Source of the DNA: Massilia phosphatilytica
GTDB taxonomy: Bacteria; Pseudomonadota; Gammaproteobacteria; Burkholderiales; Burkholderiaceae_D
Assembly (NCBI RefSeq): GCF_002968015.1
Contig: NZ_PUIP01000024.1
Span: 1-64,000, forward strand
Direction of reading: 5' to 3'
Length of the DNA: 64,000 nucleotides
A model generated the notes under the pieces. That model was given only the letters and a program-made list of their open reading frames with translations. It had not been told where the DNA came from and did not search any database. The position numbers and the translations under genes are program-made. Shown here in pieces: positions 55,886 through 64,000 of the stretch (position 1 is the first letter of the stretch; each line of letters begins with the position of its first letter).

Positions 55886-57574
55886 TCAGTCGATCATGAA
55901 GACCGGATAACGGCGCCACTCCGGCTCGCGCCAGCGCGCGCAGCTGGCGAAGATGAAGTCCAGCACCGCGCCCTGGTCCCGCAGCAGGTCCGGATTGGCG
56001 GCCTTCCAGGCGCCGAACTGCGCGGCCAGTTCCGGCTCGGCGGCCAGCAGGCGCTCGGCCTCGTCTTCGAACACGTAGTCCGAATACGCTTCCTTCTTTT
56101 CCAGCACGCTGTTGAAGAAGCCCCAGCGGAAGAAGCTGTCGTGGGCCTGCGGTTCCAGCGTCTCGACGGCGTAGCGGGCCTGGTCCTGGTCCAGCGGGAC
56201 GAGGTAGTCGCCGGCGCGGATCGTGACGGTCTCGCGCACGCGCTCCAGCTGCACGTCGTCGTGGAACATATGGCCTTCGTACGCCTGCGGGCGTGTCGTC
56301 AGGGCCGCGATGCGGTACGTGGACACCTCCTGCGTGCGCTCGGACTCCACGCGCTCCAGCTTGACGCCGTTCCAGCGCAGACGCTCGATCGCTTCGCGCC
56401 ACTGCTGCGGCACGACATACGCCTTCGGTGCCGGCACGACGACGTCGGCCGGGAAGCGGTTGTAATGCGCGATGTCGCGTTCGTACGGCTCGTTGCGGTC
56501 GTAGTACAGGCGCTGGTAGTCGCCGAGGACGCTGGCCTTGTACCTGGCCGCATAGCCTTTAAAACGGAACGTGGACGGATTCGCTGCGTCCATCGCCCAG
56601 TGCACGGGCCATTCACGGCGCGTGCGGCCGGCCGCGCGCGTGGCGCGGCGCATCTGCACGATCCTGTCGCCGTTGGCGATGGTGAAGTCGAGCGCCGTCT
56701 CGACGAGCGCGCGCATCGAGTGATAGCGGTCGGCGAACGGTTTCAGCATGTGCGTCTCGGGCATGAAGCCGATCGTGTCGTGCAGCGCCGCATAGCCCGT
56801 CGAGAAGCGCGCCGTCTCGAGGAAGTCGGCGATACCGTCATCGGGGCTGTCCTTGACCGGGTTCACGTACGGGCACATGGGCCAGCCGCGCTGGTCCATC
56901 TCCGCATACATCGCGGGCAGCATCGTATCGCGCAGGAACGTGCCAAGCTCTCCGCCCAGCTTGTCGGCCTGGGTCGGAATGAGGGTCATCGTGTAGCTGT
57001 AGTCGGCGCCGTTGGACGTGTGCGTGTCGACCATCACGTCCGGATCCCATTCCGTGAACAGCTTGTTGAACGTCTGCGCCGTCAGGGTGTCGCACTTGAC
57101 GAAGTCGCGGTTCAGGTCGAGGTGGCGGCTGTTGCCGCGAAAGCCGAACGCTTCCGGCCCGTCCTGGTTCACGCGCGACGTATTGGCGCGGTTGAACGCG
57201 CCGTCCACGTTGTACAGCGGGACGAACAGGAACACGGTCTTGCCCAGCGCCGCGAGACGGTCCGGCTGCTGGCAAAAATCGCGCACGAGTGCCATGCACG
57301 CATCGACGCCTTCCGGTTCGCCCGGATGGATGCCGTTGTTGTTGAAGAAGACGGGACGGCCCGCGGCCTTGATCTGCGCGCGGTCGAACACGCCGTCGGC
57401 CGAGATCACGCCGGCGTGGATCGGCACGCCCGCGTCGGAGGTCCCGACCACGGAAAAGCGCAGCACCCGGGGATATTGGTGCGCGAGGTTGTCGTACCAG
57501 GCGATGCAATCGGACCAGGTCGTGGTCTGATTCTGGTTGCCCTTCTCGAAAGGCGTCTGCAATGCGTTGAGCAT
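55886..57574 (-). CDS. M14 family zinc carboxypeptidase-like protein
   Basis: 562 residues. Zinc ligands are visible: His83 and Glu86 in GIHPGEPEG and the third in VDTHTSNGADYSY; RNSRHLDLNRD-type substrate-binding segments (GNSRHLDLNRDFVK) are also present, and GFMPETHML may hold the catalytic glutamate. The C-terminal 230 residues have no clear relatives to my eye. There is no signal peptide, unlike its exported neighbours, so it may act in the cytoplasm. 19 bases before the dehydrogenase gene and in the same direction. Confidence 0.82.
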   Translation of the reverse strand: MLNALQTPFEKGNQNQTTTWSDCIAWYDNLAHQYPRVLRFSVVGTSDAGVPIHAGVISADGVFDRAQIKAAGRPVFFNNNGIHPGEPEGVDACMALVRDFCQQPDRLAALGKTVFLFVPLYNVDGAFNRANTSRVNQDGPEAFGFRGNSRHLDLNRDFVKCDTLTAQTFNKLFTEWDPDVMVDTHTSNGADYSYTMTLIPTQADKLGGELGTFLRDTMLPAMYAEMDQRGWPMCPYVNPVKDSPDDGIADFLETARFSTGYAALHDTIGFMPETHMLKPFADRYHSMRALVETALDFTIANGDRIVQMRRATRAAGRTRREWPVHWAMDAANPSTFRFKGYAARYKASVLGDYQRLYYDRNEPYERDIAHYNRFPADVVVPAPKAYVVPQQWREAIERLRWNGVKLERVESERTQEVSTYRIAALTTRPQAYEGHMFHDDVQLERVRETVTIRAGDYLVPLDQDQARYAVETLEPQAHDSFFRWGFFNSVLEKKEAYSDYVFEDEAERLLAAEPELAAQFGAWKAANPDLLRDQGAVLDFIFASCARWREPEWRRYPVFMID

Positions 57575-57634
57575 GGTGTGGTTTTGCTGGCGAATGGTAG
57601 ATCGAGGTCGCTAATGTACCTCAGATGCCACCAT

Positions 57635-59203
57635 TCAGGCAGTCGCCACGTCGGACAGCGGGAGGGTAATGGCGACGAGGGTGCCTTCGCCGGGGCGCGA
57701 CTGCACGTGGATGCTGCCGCCGACGGCGAACACGCGCTCGCGCATGCCGATGATGCCGATGCCTTCGGACGCCACGGCCGGGTCGAAGCCTTCGCCGTCG
57801 TCCTGCACTTCGATGTGCAGCGCGCCGTCTTCGTCGGACAGCGCGAGGCTCACGCGCGCAAAGCCCGCCTGCGAATGCTTCATGACGTTCGACAGCGCTT
57901 CCTGCACGATGCGGTAGGCGGAGATCGCGAGCTCGTTGCCGATCTTCGAGAAATCGCCCTGCGATTCGAATTCGAAGTGCACGCCGGAGCTGCTGCGGTA
58001 ATGGCTCACCATCTCCTCGACGGCGCCGTGCAGGCCGAGCATGTCCAGCACTTCCGGACGCAGGCGGCGCACGAGGCGGCGGCCGTTCGCGTACAGGTCC
58101 AGCGCCAGCTTGGTGATGGCTTGCGCCTTGGCGCGGATCTGGTCGATCTCGTCGCCCGGCGTGACCTTGGCCGCGAGCTGCTGGATCGTCTGCGATTCCA
58201 GGCGCACCGCGATCAGCGACGCGTTCAACTCGTCGTGGATCTCGACCGCGATGGATTTTCTCTCGTCCTCGATGATGCTGTTGACCTTCTGGATCAGCTT
58301 GCGCTTTTCGGCGTCGGCGCGCAGCGCCTCGTTGCGCGACGCGAGCAGGTCGCGCGTGCGCTCGGCCACCTTGTTTTCCAGGTCCTGCTTCGACTGGTCC
58401 AGCGCGACGGACATCTCGCCGATCGACGCCTGCAATTCTCCCACCTCGCCACCCGTCGTGACCGGGAGCTGCACGCGGTAGTTGCCGCCGCGGATGCGCC
58501 GCAGCACGGAAATCGCCTCGCGCAGCGGCACGGTGAGGCTGCGCGCGAGGATGTACGCAAGCGCGCCGCTCGCGGCCAGCGCCAGCGCGGCCATCGCCAG
58601 CTCGACGCGGAAGCGGTGCAGCTGCTTGGCCAGCATGTTCGTGGGCGACATCGTCACGCGCACGAGGCCCACGACCTCCGTCGTCAACGTCGGCGGGCGC
58701 GTGTCGCTGGACGCGGAGACGTGCGGCGTGCCGTTGTCCGAGAACAGGTTGATCCACACGACCTGCTTGAAGATCGGCGCCTCGAACGAGCGGTTCTCGG
58801 CCTCGATCGGATGATCGGACATGGCAAACACCGTGTTCTGGCCGTTCATGTCGACGACGTCGATGCGGTACACGCTGCTGTCCGACTGCACGAGGCCATT
58901 GATGGTCAGGCGCAGGTCGGACAGGTTGCCGGAGATGACGTTGTATTCGCTGGTCTCGGCGAGCGCGCGCGCGAGGATGCGGCCGCGTTCCGCCAGTTCC
59001 TCGTCGACCTGCGCGCGGTGCGCGTACCACGAGTACCAGACGAAGGACGTGAACAGCAGGGTCACGGGCAGCATCGTGATGAAGGCCATGCGCAGGCCGA
59101 TGCTCCAGCCGCGCCAGAACTGCAGCGCGCCGGGCCGCAGCTTCGCCGAGCGCAGCCTGGCGGCGCGCAGCGAGGCGTCACGGAGGGCGGCGGGGCGCTT
59201 CAT
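57635..59203 (-). CDS. NarL-type sensor histidine kinase with HAMP domain
   Basis: 522 residues. Transmembrane helices at about 38-60 and 205-230 enclose a periplasmic sensor of about 145 residues. A HAMP domain, a coiled coil (270-310) and a HisKA_3 domain follow, with His323 in VEIHDELNASLIAVRLESQ. The ATPase has EALSNVMKHSQA, DDGEGFD and GIGIIGMRERV. It is encoded last in a three-gene unit, its start overlapping the stop of a periplasmic binding protein gene (ATGA), so that protein probably feeds the sensor domain. Confidence 0.9.
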   Translation of the reverse strand: MKRPAALRDASLRAARLRSAKLRPGALQFWRGWSIGLRMAFITMLPVTLLFTSFVWYSWYAHRAQVDEELAERGRILARALAETSEYNVISGNLSDLRLTINGLVQSDSSVYRIDVVDMNGQNTVFAMSDHPIEAENRSFEAPIFKQVVWINLFSDNGTPHVSASSDTRPPTLTTEVVGLVRVTMSPTNMLAKQLHRFRVELAMAALALAASGALAYILARSLTVPLREAISVLRRIRGGNYRVQLPVTTGGEVGELQASIGEMSVALDQSKQDLENKVAERTRDLLASRNEALRADAEKRKLIQKVNSIIEDERKSIAVEIHDELNASLIAVRLESQTIQQLAAKVTPGDEIDQIRAKAQAITKLALDLYANGRRLVRRLRPEVLDMLGLHGAVEEMVSHYRSSSGVHFEFESQGDFSKIGNELAISAYRIVQEALSNVMKHSQAGFARVSLALSDEDGALHIEVQDDGEGFDPAVASEGIGIIGMRERVFAVGGSIHVQSRPGEGTLVAITLPLSDVATA

Positions 59204-60108
59204 GGCTGGCGTGCCGGCAGGGGCCGGGCGAACTTGCGCACGTGGTCCGGCACCTCGACGTCGAGCGAGCGCGCGACGCCCTCGTTGACGATGGTGTGGA
59301 AGTAGCGCGGGAACTGGGGCGCCGGCAGCTCGCCGCCGGCCACGTAGCTGGCCACGATCTCGGCCACTTGGGCGTTGATGTCCTCGACCTCGGAATACGT
59401 CGTCGCCAGGGCGCCGGCCTTGACCATGTCGGCGGAGAAGCCGATCACGCCCTGTTTTTTGCGGTAGGCCGAGAGCAGGATGTTGCGGAAGTGTTCCGGG
59501 TTGTAGACGGCGCTGTCGGGCAGCGCCAGCAGCACGTCGATCTGTCCGATCTGGCCCAGCAGCCGGTTGATGTTCTCGTCGGAGTCGGCCTGCAACACGT
59601 TCACGTGCTCGTTTTCCAGCAGCGGCCTGAGGAAGGCGGTGTCCGGCCCGAGGATGGCGGCCACGCGCACGGGACGCCGGTACAGCAGCGCGACGAGGCG
59701 CAACTGGTCGGCCGGCGCGGGTTCCGCGTACACGGCCGTGAACATTGCTGCGCGCGCGGCCGGCAACGTGCCGAGGATCGAGCGCACGACCTGGCTCGAC
59801 GTGAACGTGGAAACGACCACGCAGTCGCAGCGGCGCTGCGCCACGTCGCGCAGCGCGGCCGGGCCGACGGTCACGTACAGCATGCGCCGGTGCTGGGCCA
59901 GTTCAGTGCGGAACACGGCGAACACGGGCACGAGACGGCGCGTGATGTCGTCCACGATGCGGCGCGTGATGGCGCTGTCATCCGTCGTGACGATCTGGAA
60001 GCGGTAGCCCTGCACGGGTTCCGGCTTGACGTCGCGCGTGGTGAACGCGTGCGCGGACGTGGCCAGCGCCAGCGCGGCCAGCAGGCCTGTTCTCATCAAC
60101 CGGAACAT
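59200..60108 (-). CDS. ABC-type periplasmic binding protein linked to the kinase
   Basis: 302 residues. Signal peptide MFRLMRTGLLAALALATSAHA, then a two-lobed binding-protein fold of the ABC_sub_bind (PF04392-like) type: VVVSTFTSSQVVRSILGTLP, RVAAILGPDTAFLRPLLE, DVLLALPDSAVYNPEH and KKQGVIGFSADMVKAGALAT. No ABC permease is nearby. Being sandwiched between a response regulator and a kinase gene it is more likely a ligand-sensing accessory of the kinase than a transporter part. A second start at 60096 is possible. Confidence 0.78.
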   Translation of the reverse strand: MFRLMRTGLLAALALATSAHAFTTRDVKPEPVQGYRFQIVTTDDSAITRRIVDDITRRLVPVFAVFRTELAQHRRMLYVTVGPAALRDVAQRRCDCVVVSTFTSSQVVRSILGTLPAARAAMFTAVYAEPAPADQLRLVALLYRRPVRVAAILGPDTAFLRPLLENEHVNVLQADSDENINRLLGQIGQIDVLLALPDSAVYNPEHFRNILLSAYRKKQGVIGFSADMVKAGALATTYSEVEDINAQVAEIVASYVAGGELPAPQFPRYFHTIVNEGVARSLDVEVPDHVRKFARPLPARQP

Positions 60109-60134
60109 GGACGACGGCACGGCGCTACGACGCT

Positions 60135-60785
60135 TCAGGGCTCGATCAAGCCGTGCTTGACGGCGAGCTTGGTGATGTACGCCTGCCGGTGAACGCCCAG
60201 CTTTTCCTTCACGGACTGGCTGATGTTGCTGATGGTCTTGGTCGACAGGTTGAGACGCTCGGCGATCTCCATGTTGGTCAGGCCCTCGGCCATCAGCTTG
60301 AAGATCTCCAGGCTGCGCTCGTCCAGCTGCGACTGCGGCGAGACGTCGCCGCGCACGGCCAGGCTGGCCAGGCGCTCCGCGATCTGCGGCAGGAAGTACA
60401 GCTTGCCGGCATGCGCGTGGCGCACGGCGTCGGCCAGGTCGGCCGGGTCGCAATCCTTGGTGACGAACGCATGCGCGCCCAGGCGGTAGGTTTCCTTGAT
60501 CAGGCTGTCCTGGTCGAACTGGCTGAGGAAGACGATCTTGGCCTTGGGGTCGTTCCTGAGGATGTTCTGCGCCGCATCCATCCCCGTCAGCTCGGTGCCG
60601 AAGCGGATGTCGAGCACCGCCACGTCCGGCCGGAACTCCGCATACATGGCCGCCGCTTCGCTCGGACTCTTGGCCTGGCCCACCACTTCCATTCCCTGCG
60701 CCGACAAGGACATCGCGAACCCGGTCATCACGATCGGGTGGTCGTCCGCCAGCATGACGCGGATCGGCTTTTGCTCTTTCTGCAC
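60135..60785 (-). CDS. NarL/FixJ-family response regulator
   Basis: 216 residues. Receiver domain with Asp59 (VAVLDIRFG), acidic pocket MLADDHP, and a LuxR-type helix-turn-helix (SLEIFKLMAEGLTNMEIAERLNLSTKTISNISQSVKEKLG). Start is a GTG at 60785 with GGAG eight bases upstream. First gene of the regulator / binding-protein / kinase unit; gap to the next gene is 26 bases. Confidence 0.92.
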   Translation of the reverse strand: MQKEQKPIRVMLADDHPIVMTGFAMSLSAQGMEVVGQAKSPSEAAAMYAEFRPDVAVLDIRFGTELTGMDAAQNILRNDPKAKIVFLSQFDQDSLIKETYRLGAHAFVTKDCDPADLADAVRHAHAGKLYFLPQIAERLASLAVRGDVSPQSQLDERSLEIFKLMAEGLTNMEIAERLNLSTKTISNISQSVKEKLGVHRQAYITKLAVKHGLIEP

Positions 60786-60939
60786 GTTCGATTCTCCAGG
60801 CTACTTCTGCTTTCAGGCGAAAGCACAGAGACGATTATTCCACACAACAGCACCGGGCGCGAGGCGGCTTGCGACCATTTTCCTACACGTCAAGACGGCC
60901 TCATCAATCAAGTGGAATTACATATTGCTACGAAATCGC

Positions 60940-60969
60940 TTTACCGATTGCTAGGACATAGCATATATT
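60940..60969 (+). promoter_or_regulatory. Probable sigma-70 promoter of the TonB gene
   Basis: TTTACC (60940-60945), an 18-base spacer and TATATT (60964-60969) lie 77 bases before the TonB start, in the 261-base gap shared with the divergent regulator gene. Nothing else is recognised in that gap. Confidence 0.45.
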
Positions 60970-61046
60970 GATTCCGTTCGATGGATTTCCCGCTTCACTC
61001 CGCTTTACATCCGGCAACGCCGGCAACAACAACAAGGAGGATGGCC

Positions 61047-61715
61047 ATGCAATTCACGAGTCTCACGAGCGGCAACCGCCCCGATACGAAAGCCGCGAAA
61101 TTCGCCCTCGTCGCCGCCTTGCACGTCGCCGTCGGCGCCGTGTTCATCCACAGCATGAGCACGAAGAAGATTTCCCTGTCCAGCCTGCCGGAACAGGTGC
61201 TCGTCATGATCGAGCCGGAGCGGACGCCGCCGCCGCCCCCGCCCGAGCCGCCGAAACCGGCGCAGCAAGTGGCACCGCCGGAGGTCGTGGTGCCGAAGGT
61301 CGAGGTGGACGTGGCCCCGCCGCCGGTGCCGAATCCCATCCAGGCGACCACGGCATCCGATCCGTCGCCGTTCCCGGCCATGCCGTCCGACCCCATGCCG
61401 GAAGCACCGGCCACGGCCAGCGCCAACCCCGGCCAGATGCGCACGGCGGTGTTCGCCGACGCCAGCGGCTGCGCCCTGCCCGACTATCCGGCCGCGGCCG
61501 CGCGCCGCGGCGACGCCGGCACCACGACGCTGGCGCTGCTCGTGGGCGCCGACGGCCGCGTGAGTTCCTCGCGCATCGAACAATCGAGCGGGTCGCGCGA
61601 CCTCGATCGCGCCGCCATCAATGCCCTGACGCTGTGCAAATTCAAGCCCGCCACCAACAACGGCGTGGCGGAAGCCGGCTGGGCGAAGCTGGCCTTCGTC
61701 TGGAATCTCGACTAG
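61047..61715 (+). CDS. Energy transducer TonB-family protein
   Basis: 222 residues. Short cytoplasmic N-terminus, one transmembrane anchor (about 18-36, FALVAALHVAVGAVFIHSM), a proline-rich periplasmic arm (PPPPPPEPPKPAQQ and onward) and a TonB C-terminal domain (CALPDYPAAAARRGDAGTTT through LCKFKPATNNGV). It should couple the proton motive force to outer-membrane receptors together with ExbB/ExbD encoded elsewhere. AAGGAGG at 61034-61040 sits directly against an ATG at 61041; the ATG at 61047 has the correct spacing and is taken as the start. Confidence 0.9.
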   Translation: MQFTSLTSGNRPDTKAAKFALVAALHVAVGAVFIHSMSTKKISLSSLPEQVLVMIEPERTPPPPPPEPPKPAQQVAPPEVVVPKVEVDVAPPPVPNPIQATTASDPSPFPAMPSDPMPEAPATASANPGQMRTAVFADASGCALPDYPAAAARRGDAGTTTLALLVGADGRVSSSRIEQSSGSRDLDRAAINALTLCKFKPATNNGVAEAGWAKLAFVWNLD

Positions 61716-61732
61716 TTCTGTTGTCCCTCCTT

Positions 61733-61757
61733 GCCCGCCTCCCGGCGGGCTTTTTTT
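61733..61757 (+). terminator. Rho-independent terminator after the TonB gene
   Basis: GCCCGCC, loop TCCC, GGCGGGC, then seven T. It separates the TonB gene from the peptidase-like gene. Confidence 0.92.
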
Positions 61758-61791
61758 GTGCAAAAAACCATAACAACAAAGGGAGACGCAC

Positions 61792-64000
61792 ATGCGTCAC
61801 ATACCTCGACTGGCCATCTGGACGGCGGCCGGTAGCCTGGCGCTGCTCGCCTTTCTCATGCTGCAGCCGCATGCGGCGCCGGTACCGACCGGCCCGTTCG
61901 TCCCCGGCTTCAGCGCAGCGCGCGCGAAGGCGCACGTGCAGGTGCTCGCGCAGGCGCCGCGTCCGGCCGGCAGCGGCACCAACGCCCGCGCGCGCGACTA
62001 CCTGCTGGCGCGCATCCGCGCCCTCGGCCTCGAACCCGAAGTCCAGGTCGACACCGTGTCCGCGACGTCGTGGGACTGGATGTCGCATGGACAGAGCACG
62101 ATGGCGACCGCGCGCAACATCGTCGTGCGCAAGCGGGGCGCCGCGCGCCACGGCGCCGTGCTGGCCATGGCCCATTACGATTCCGCCGCGACGACGCCGG
62201 GCGCGGCCGACGGTGGCGCCTCCGCCGCCGCGCTGCTGGAAACCCTGCGCGTGCTGCAGGCCGGGCCGCCGCTCGACAACGACGTGCTGTTCGTCTTCAC
62301 GGACGCCGACACGGTGCAAGCGATGGGCGCGCGCGCGTTCATGCAATCGCATCCGTGGGCGCAGCGCGTGCGCGTCGCCCTGCGCTTCGATAACGCCGGC
62401 AACCGCGGGCCGCTGGAATTGATCGGTGCGGCGCACGCGGACGGCTTTGCGCTGGACGCCTGGGCACGCGGCGCGCCGCAACCGCGGGGTTCATCCTTCA
62501 TGGCCGAGTTGTACGAGCGGCTGCCGCAAAGCGGCGGTGCCGCGCCGCTGGCCACCGGTGCCTTTCCCGTGCTGCACTTCGCAACGACGCAGGGGCCGCT
62601 GGGCTGGGAAGGCATGCACGACCTGCCGCAACGCCTGTCCAGCGCCAGCCTGCAGCACGAGGGTGACACGATGCTCGCGCTGCTGCGCCGCCTCGGCAAC
62701 ACCAACCTGGCGCTCGCCTCGCCCCCGCGCGGCCAGGTCTTTTTTGCGCTGCCGCTCATCGGCATGGTCCACTACGACTACCGGATGATCTGGCCGCTGG
62801 CGCTGCTCGCCTGCGCGCTGGGCGCTGCCGCCTGCCGCGCGGCCGTGCGCAACCGGATTTCCAGCACCGACATTGTCGACGCCACGTTCAGCGTCGTGTT
62901 CATCGCCATCGGCGCGACCTTCGCCGCCTACCTGTGCCGCGAAGCGCTGCCGGCACTGCAGGCGCGCTATCCGGCCGCGGTCCTCGCGGACGACGGCGGC
63001 GTGCGCTGGCAACTGGCGGCCTTCATGCTGGTGCCGGCCGCCGTCTTCATCGCGCTGCAGCGGCGCCTGCAGCAGCGGCTCGGCGTCGCGGCGACGGCGC
63101 TGGGCGTGCTGCTCGCGGCCGACGTCGCACTCGTCGCGACCTGCGTGCGCGCCCCCGGCGCCAGCTACGCGCTGGCCTGGCCGCTGCTGGCCGGGCAAGG
63201 CGCCTGGCTCGCGCTCGTGGGCGCACGCGCGTGGACGCCGGCCCGGCGCGCCGCCATCGCCGTCGCCGGGGCGCTGCCGGCCCTCGTCCTGCTGCTGCCC
63301 GCCGTGCACGGGAGCCTGGCGTTCTTCACGCCGGCGTGGCTCGTGCTGCCCTCGAGCCTCGTGTGCCTGCTGGCGGGGCTGTGCGGCATGGCGCTCGATG
63401 CACTCGCACGGCGCTGGCTCGTGCGGCCGCTGCTGGCCGGCGCCGGCGTCTCGTTCGGCATGGCGTATGCCGCCGTGCCGCAGGTGCCCGACCTGCCCGT
63501 GCCGAACCGGCTCGTGTACTACAAGGACACGCCGAGCTGGCAGACGTTCTGGCTGCATCCGGCCGGGCCGCTCGATGCGTGGACGCGGCAGGTCTTCCCC
63601 AACACGATGCACCCGTATCCGCTGCCCTATCTGTTCGGCCCCGACGCCGATCCCGTGTGGTACGCGGCCGCGCCAAAGGACGACAGCGTCGCCTGGCCCG
63701 ACCTCGTCATCGACAAGGACGAGCGCAGCCCCCGGCGGCGCCATGTGGAATTCACGCTGCGTTCGAAGAACCGCGCACCCGACATTCTCGTGCGCGTGCA
63801 GGGCGCCTGCCCGTGGCGCACGAGCGTCAACGGCCGCGTGCTCACGGAGCATTCGTGCTTCACCTGGCACCTCACCCTGCACGGCATGGAAGACGAGCCG
63901 CTGCGCTTCGCGTTCGATTTCAAGGGCGATCCGCCGTTCCTCATCTACATCCAGGAGCGCATCCCCGGCCTGCCCGGCCGCGACCTGCCGCCCCGGCCCG
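61792..64000 (+). CDS. M28-type multi-spanning membrane peptidase-like protein (partial, 3' end outside window)
   Basis: Open from the ATG at 61792 (GGGAG upstream) to the window end, at least 736 residues. Signal anchor at about 5-22, an M28 aminopeptidase-like domain (40-310), about eight hydrophobic segments (325-580) and a further soluble domain, the architecture of the Fxna/vacuolar membrane protease group. The first metal-site motif is kept (His128-Tyr-Asp, PGAADGG), and ALRFDNAGN and MHDLPQ match later ligands. However the catalytic TDGEE-type segment reads TDADT (170-174), so both glutamates are replaced. It is possibly inactive. Confidence 0.8.
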   Translation, partial: MRHIPRLAIWTAAGSLALLAFLMLQPHAAPVPTGPFVPGFSAARAKAHVQVLAQAPRPAGSGTNARARDYLLARIRALGLEPEVQVDTVSATSWDWMSHGQSTMATARNIVVRKRGAARHGAVLAMAHYDSAATTPGAADGGASAAALLETLRVLQAGPPLDNDVLFVFTDADTVQAMGARAFMQSHPWAQRVRVALRFDNAGNRGPLELIGAAHADGFALDAWARGAPQPRGSSFMAELYERLPQSGGAAPLATGAFPVLHFATTQGPLGWEGMHDLPQRLSSASLQHEGDTMLALLRRLGNTNLALASPPRGQVFFALPLIGMVHYDYRMIWPLALLACALGAAACRAAVRNRISSTDIVDATFSVVFIAIGATFAAYLCREALPALQARYPAAVLADDGGVRWQLAAFMLVPAAVFIALQRRLQQRLGVAATALGVLLAADVALVATCVRAPGASYALAWPLLAGQGAWLALVGARAWTPARRAAIAVAGALPALVLLLPAVHGSLAFFTPAWLVLPSSLVCLLAGLCGMALDALARRWLVRPLLAGAGVSFGMAYAAVPQVPDLPVPNRLVYYKDTPSWQTFWLHPAGPLDAWTRQVFPNTMHPYPLPYLFGPDADPVWYAAAPKDDSVAWPDLVIDKDERSPRRRHVEFTLRSKNRAPDILVRVQGACPWRTSVNGRVLTEHSCFTWHLTLHGMEDEPLRFAFDFKGDPPFLIYIQERIPGLPGRDLPPRP

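Overview
The window is GC-rich DNA (coding third positions almost all G or C) from a betaproteobacterium, most probably an Oxalobacteraceae of the Massilia/Telluria type. That placement is an inference from the str-operon proteins, the gene content and the dispersed GGGGTCAGAGCAC-type repeats; no rRNA or tRNA gene is present to confirm it. I see no insertion sequence, prophage or CRISPR array.

Layout. 1-3641: the str operon on the minus strand (rpsL-rpsG-fusA-tuf, tuf cut by the window edge) with a clear sigma-70 promoter. 3819-7303: a phosphoethanolamine-transferase-like gene facing a membrane-anchored MutS-like ATPase, separated by a 128-bp REPIN-like inverted repeat that overlaps both stop codons. 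7375-14762: an operon for a MacA-like adaptor, an ABC ATPase, two FtsX-type permeases, an NtrC-family activator and its histidine kinase, preceded by a sigma-54 promoter and a cluster of TGTCCG half-sites. 14994-19185: a TonB-fold lipoprotein, a spermidine-synthase-like protein, an acetyltransferase, and an opine-dehydrogenase/CapK-like pair.

20262-31797 (minus strand): a compact nine-gene operon: TldD-like, PmbA/TldE-like, second TldD-like, DUF4159, MoxR ATPase, DUF58, BatA-type membrane protein, DUF4175 membrane protein and a further membrane protein. A metallo-beta-lactamase-fold gene follows (19166-20200). The operon starts from a second sigma-54 promoter whose upstream region shares an identical 16-bp sequence with the efflux operon, in the same orientation and at nearly the same distance (44 versus 48 bp). 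The NtrC-like regulator at 12109-13443 is therefore a good candidate to control both its own ABC exporter and the TldD/MoxR operon, an apparently coordinated envelope proteolysis, chaperone and export system. This is the most interesting feature of the window.

32183-38555: a Deg-type protease, an unknown exported protein, a beta-lactamase-fold serine hydrolase, a GDT1/MneA-type membrane exporter and a secreted PHP-domain protein. 38653-46947: a giant cyclic beta-1,2-glucan synthase-like enzyme. 47051-49611: a cysteine desulfurase-rhodanese fusion divergent from an Lrp-family regulator. 49678-57574: an orphan LivK-type binding protein, a DUF885 peptidase-like protein, then an S41-like peptidase, a cytochrome c-sugar dehydrogenase fusion and an M14 carboxypeptidase. 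57635-60785: a response regulator / periplasmic binding protein / histidine kinase operon. 61047-64000: a TonB protein and an M28-type membrane peptidase that seems to have lost its catalytic glutamates and runs off the window. The region is strikingly rich in peptidase families (TldD, Deg, S41, M14, M28, DUF885, class C serine hydrolase).
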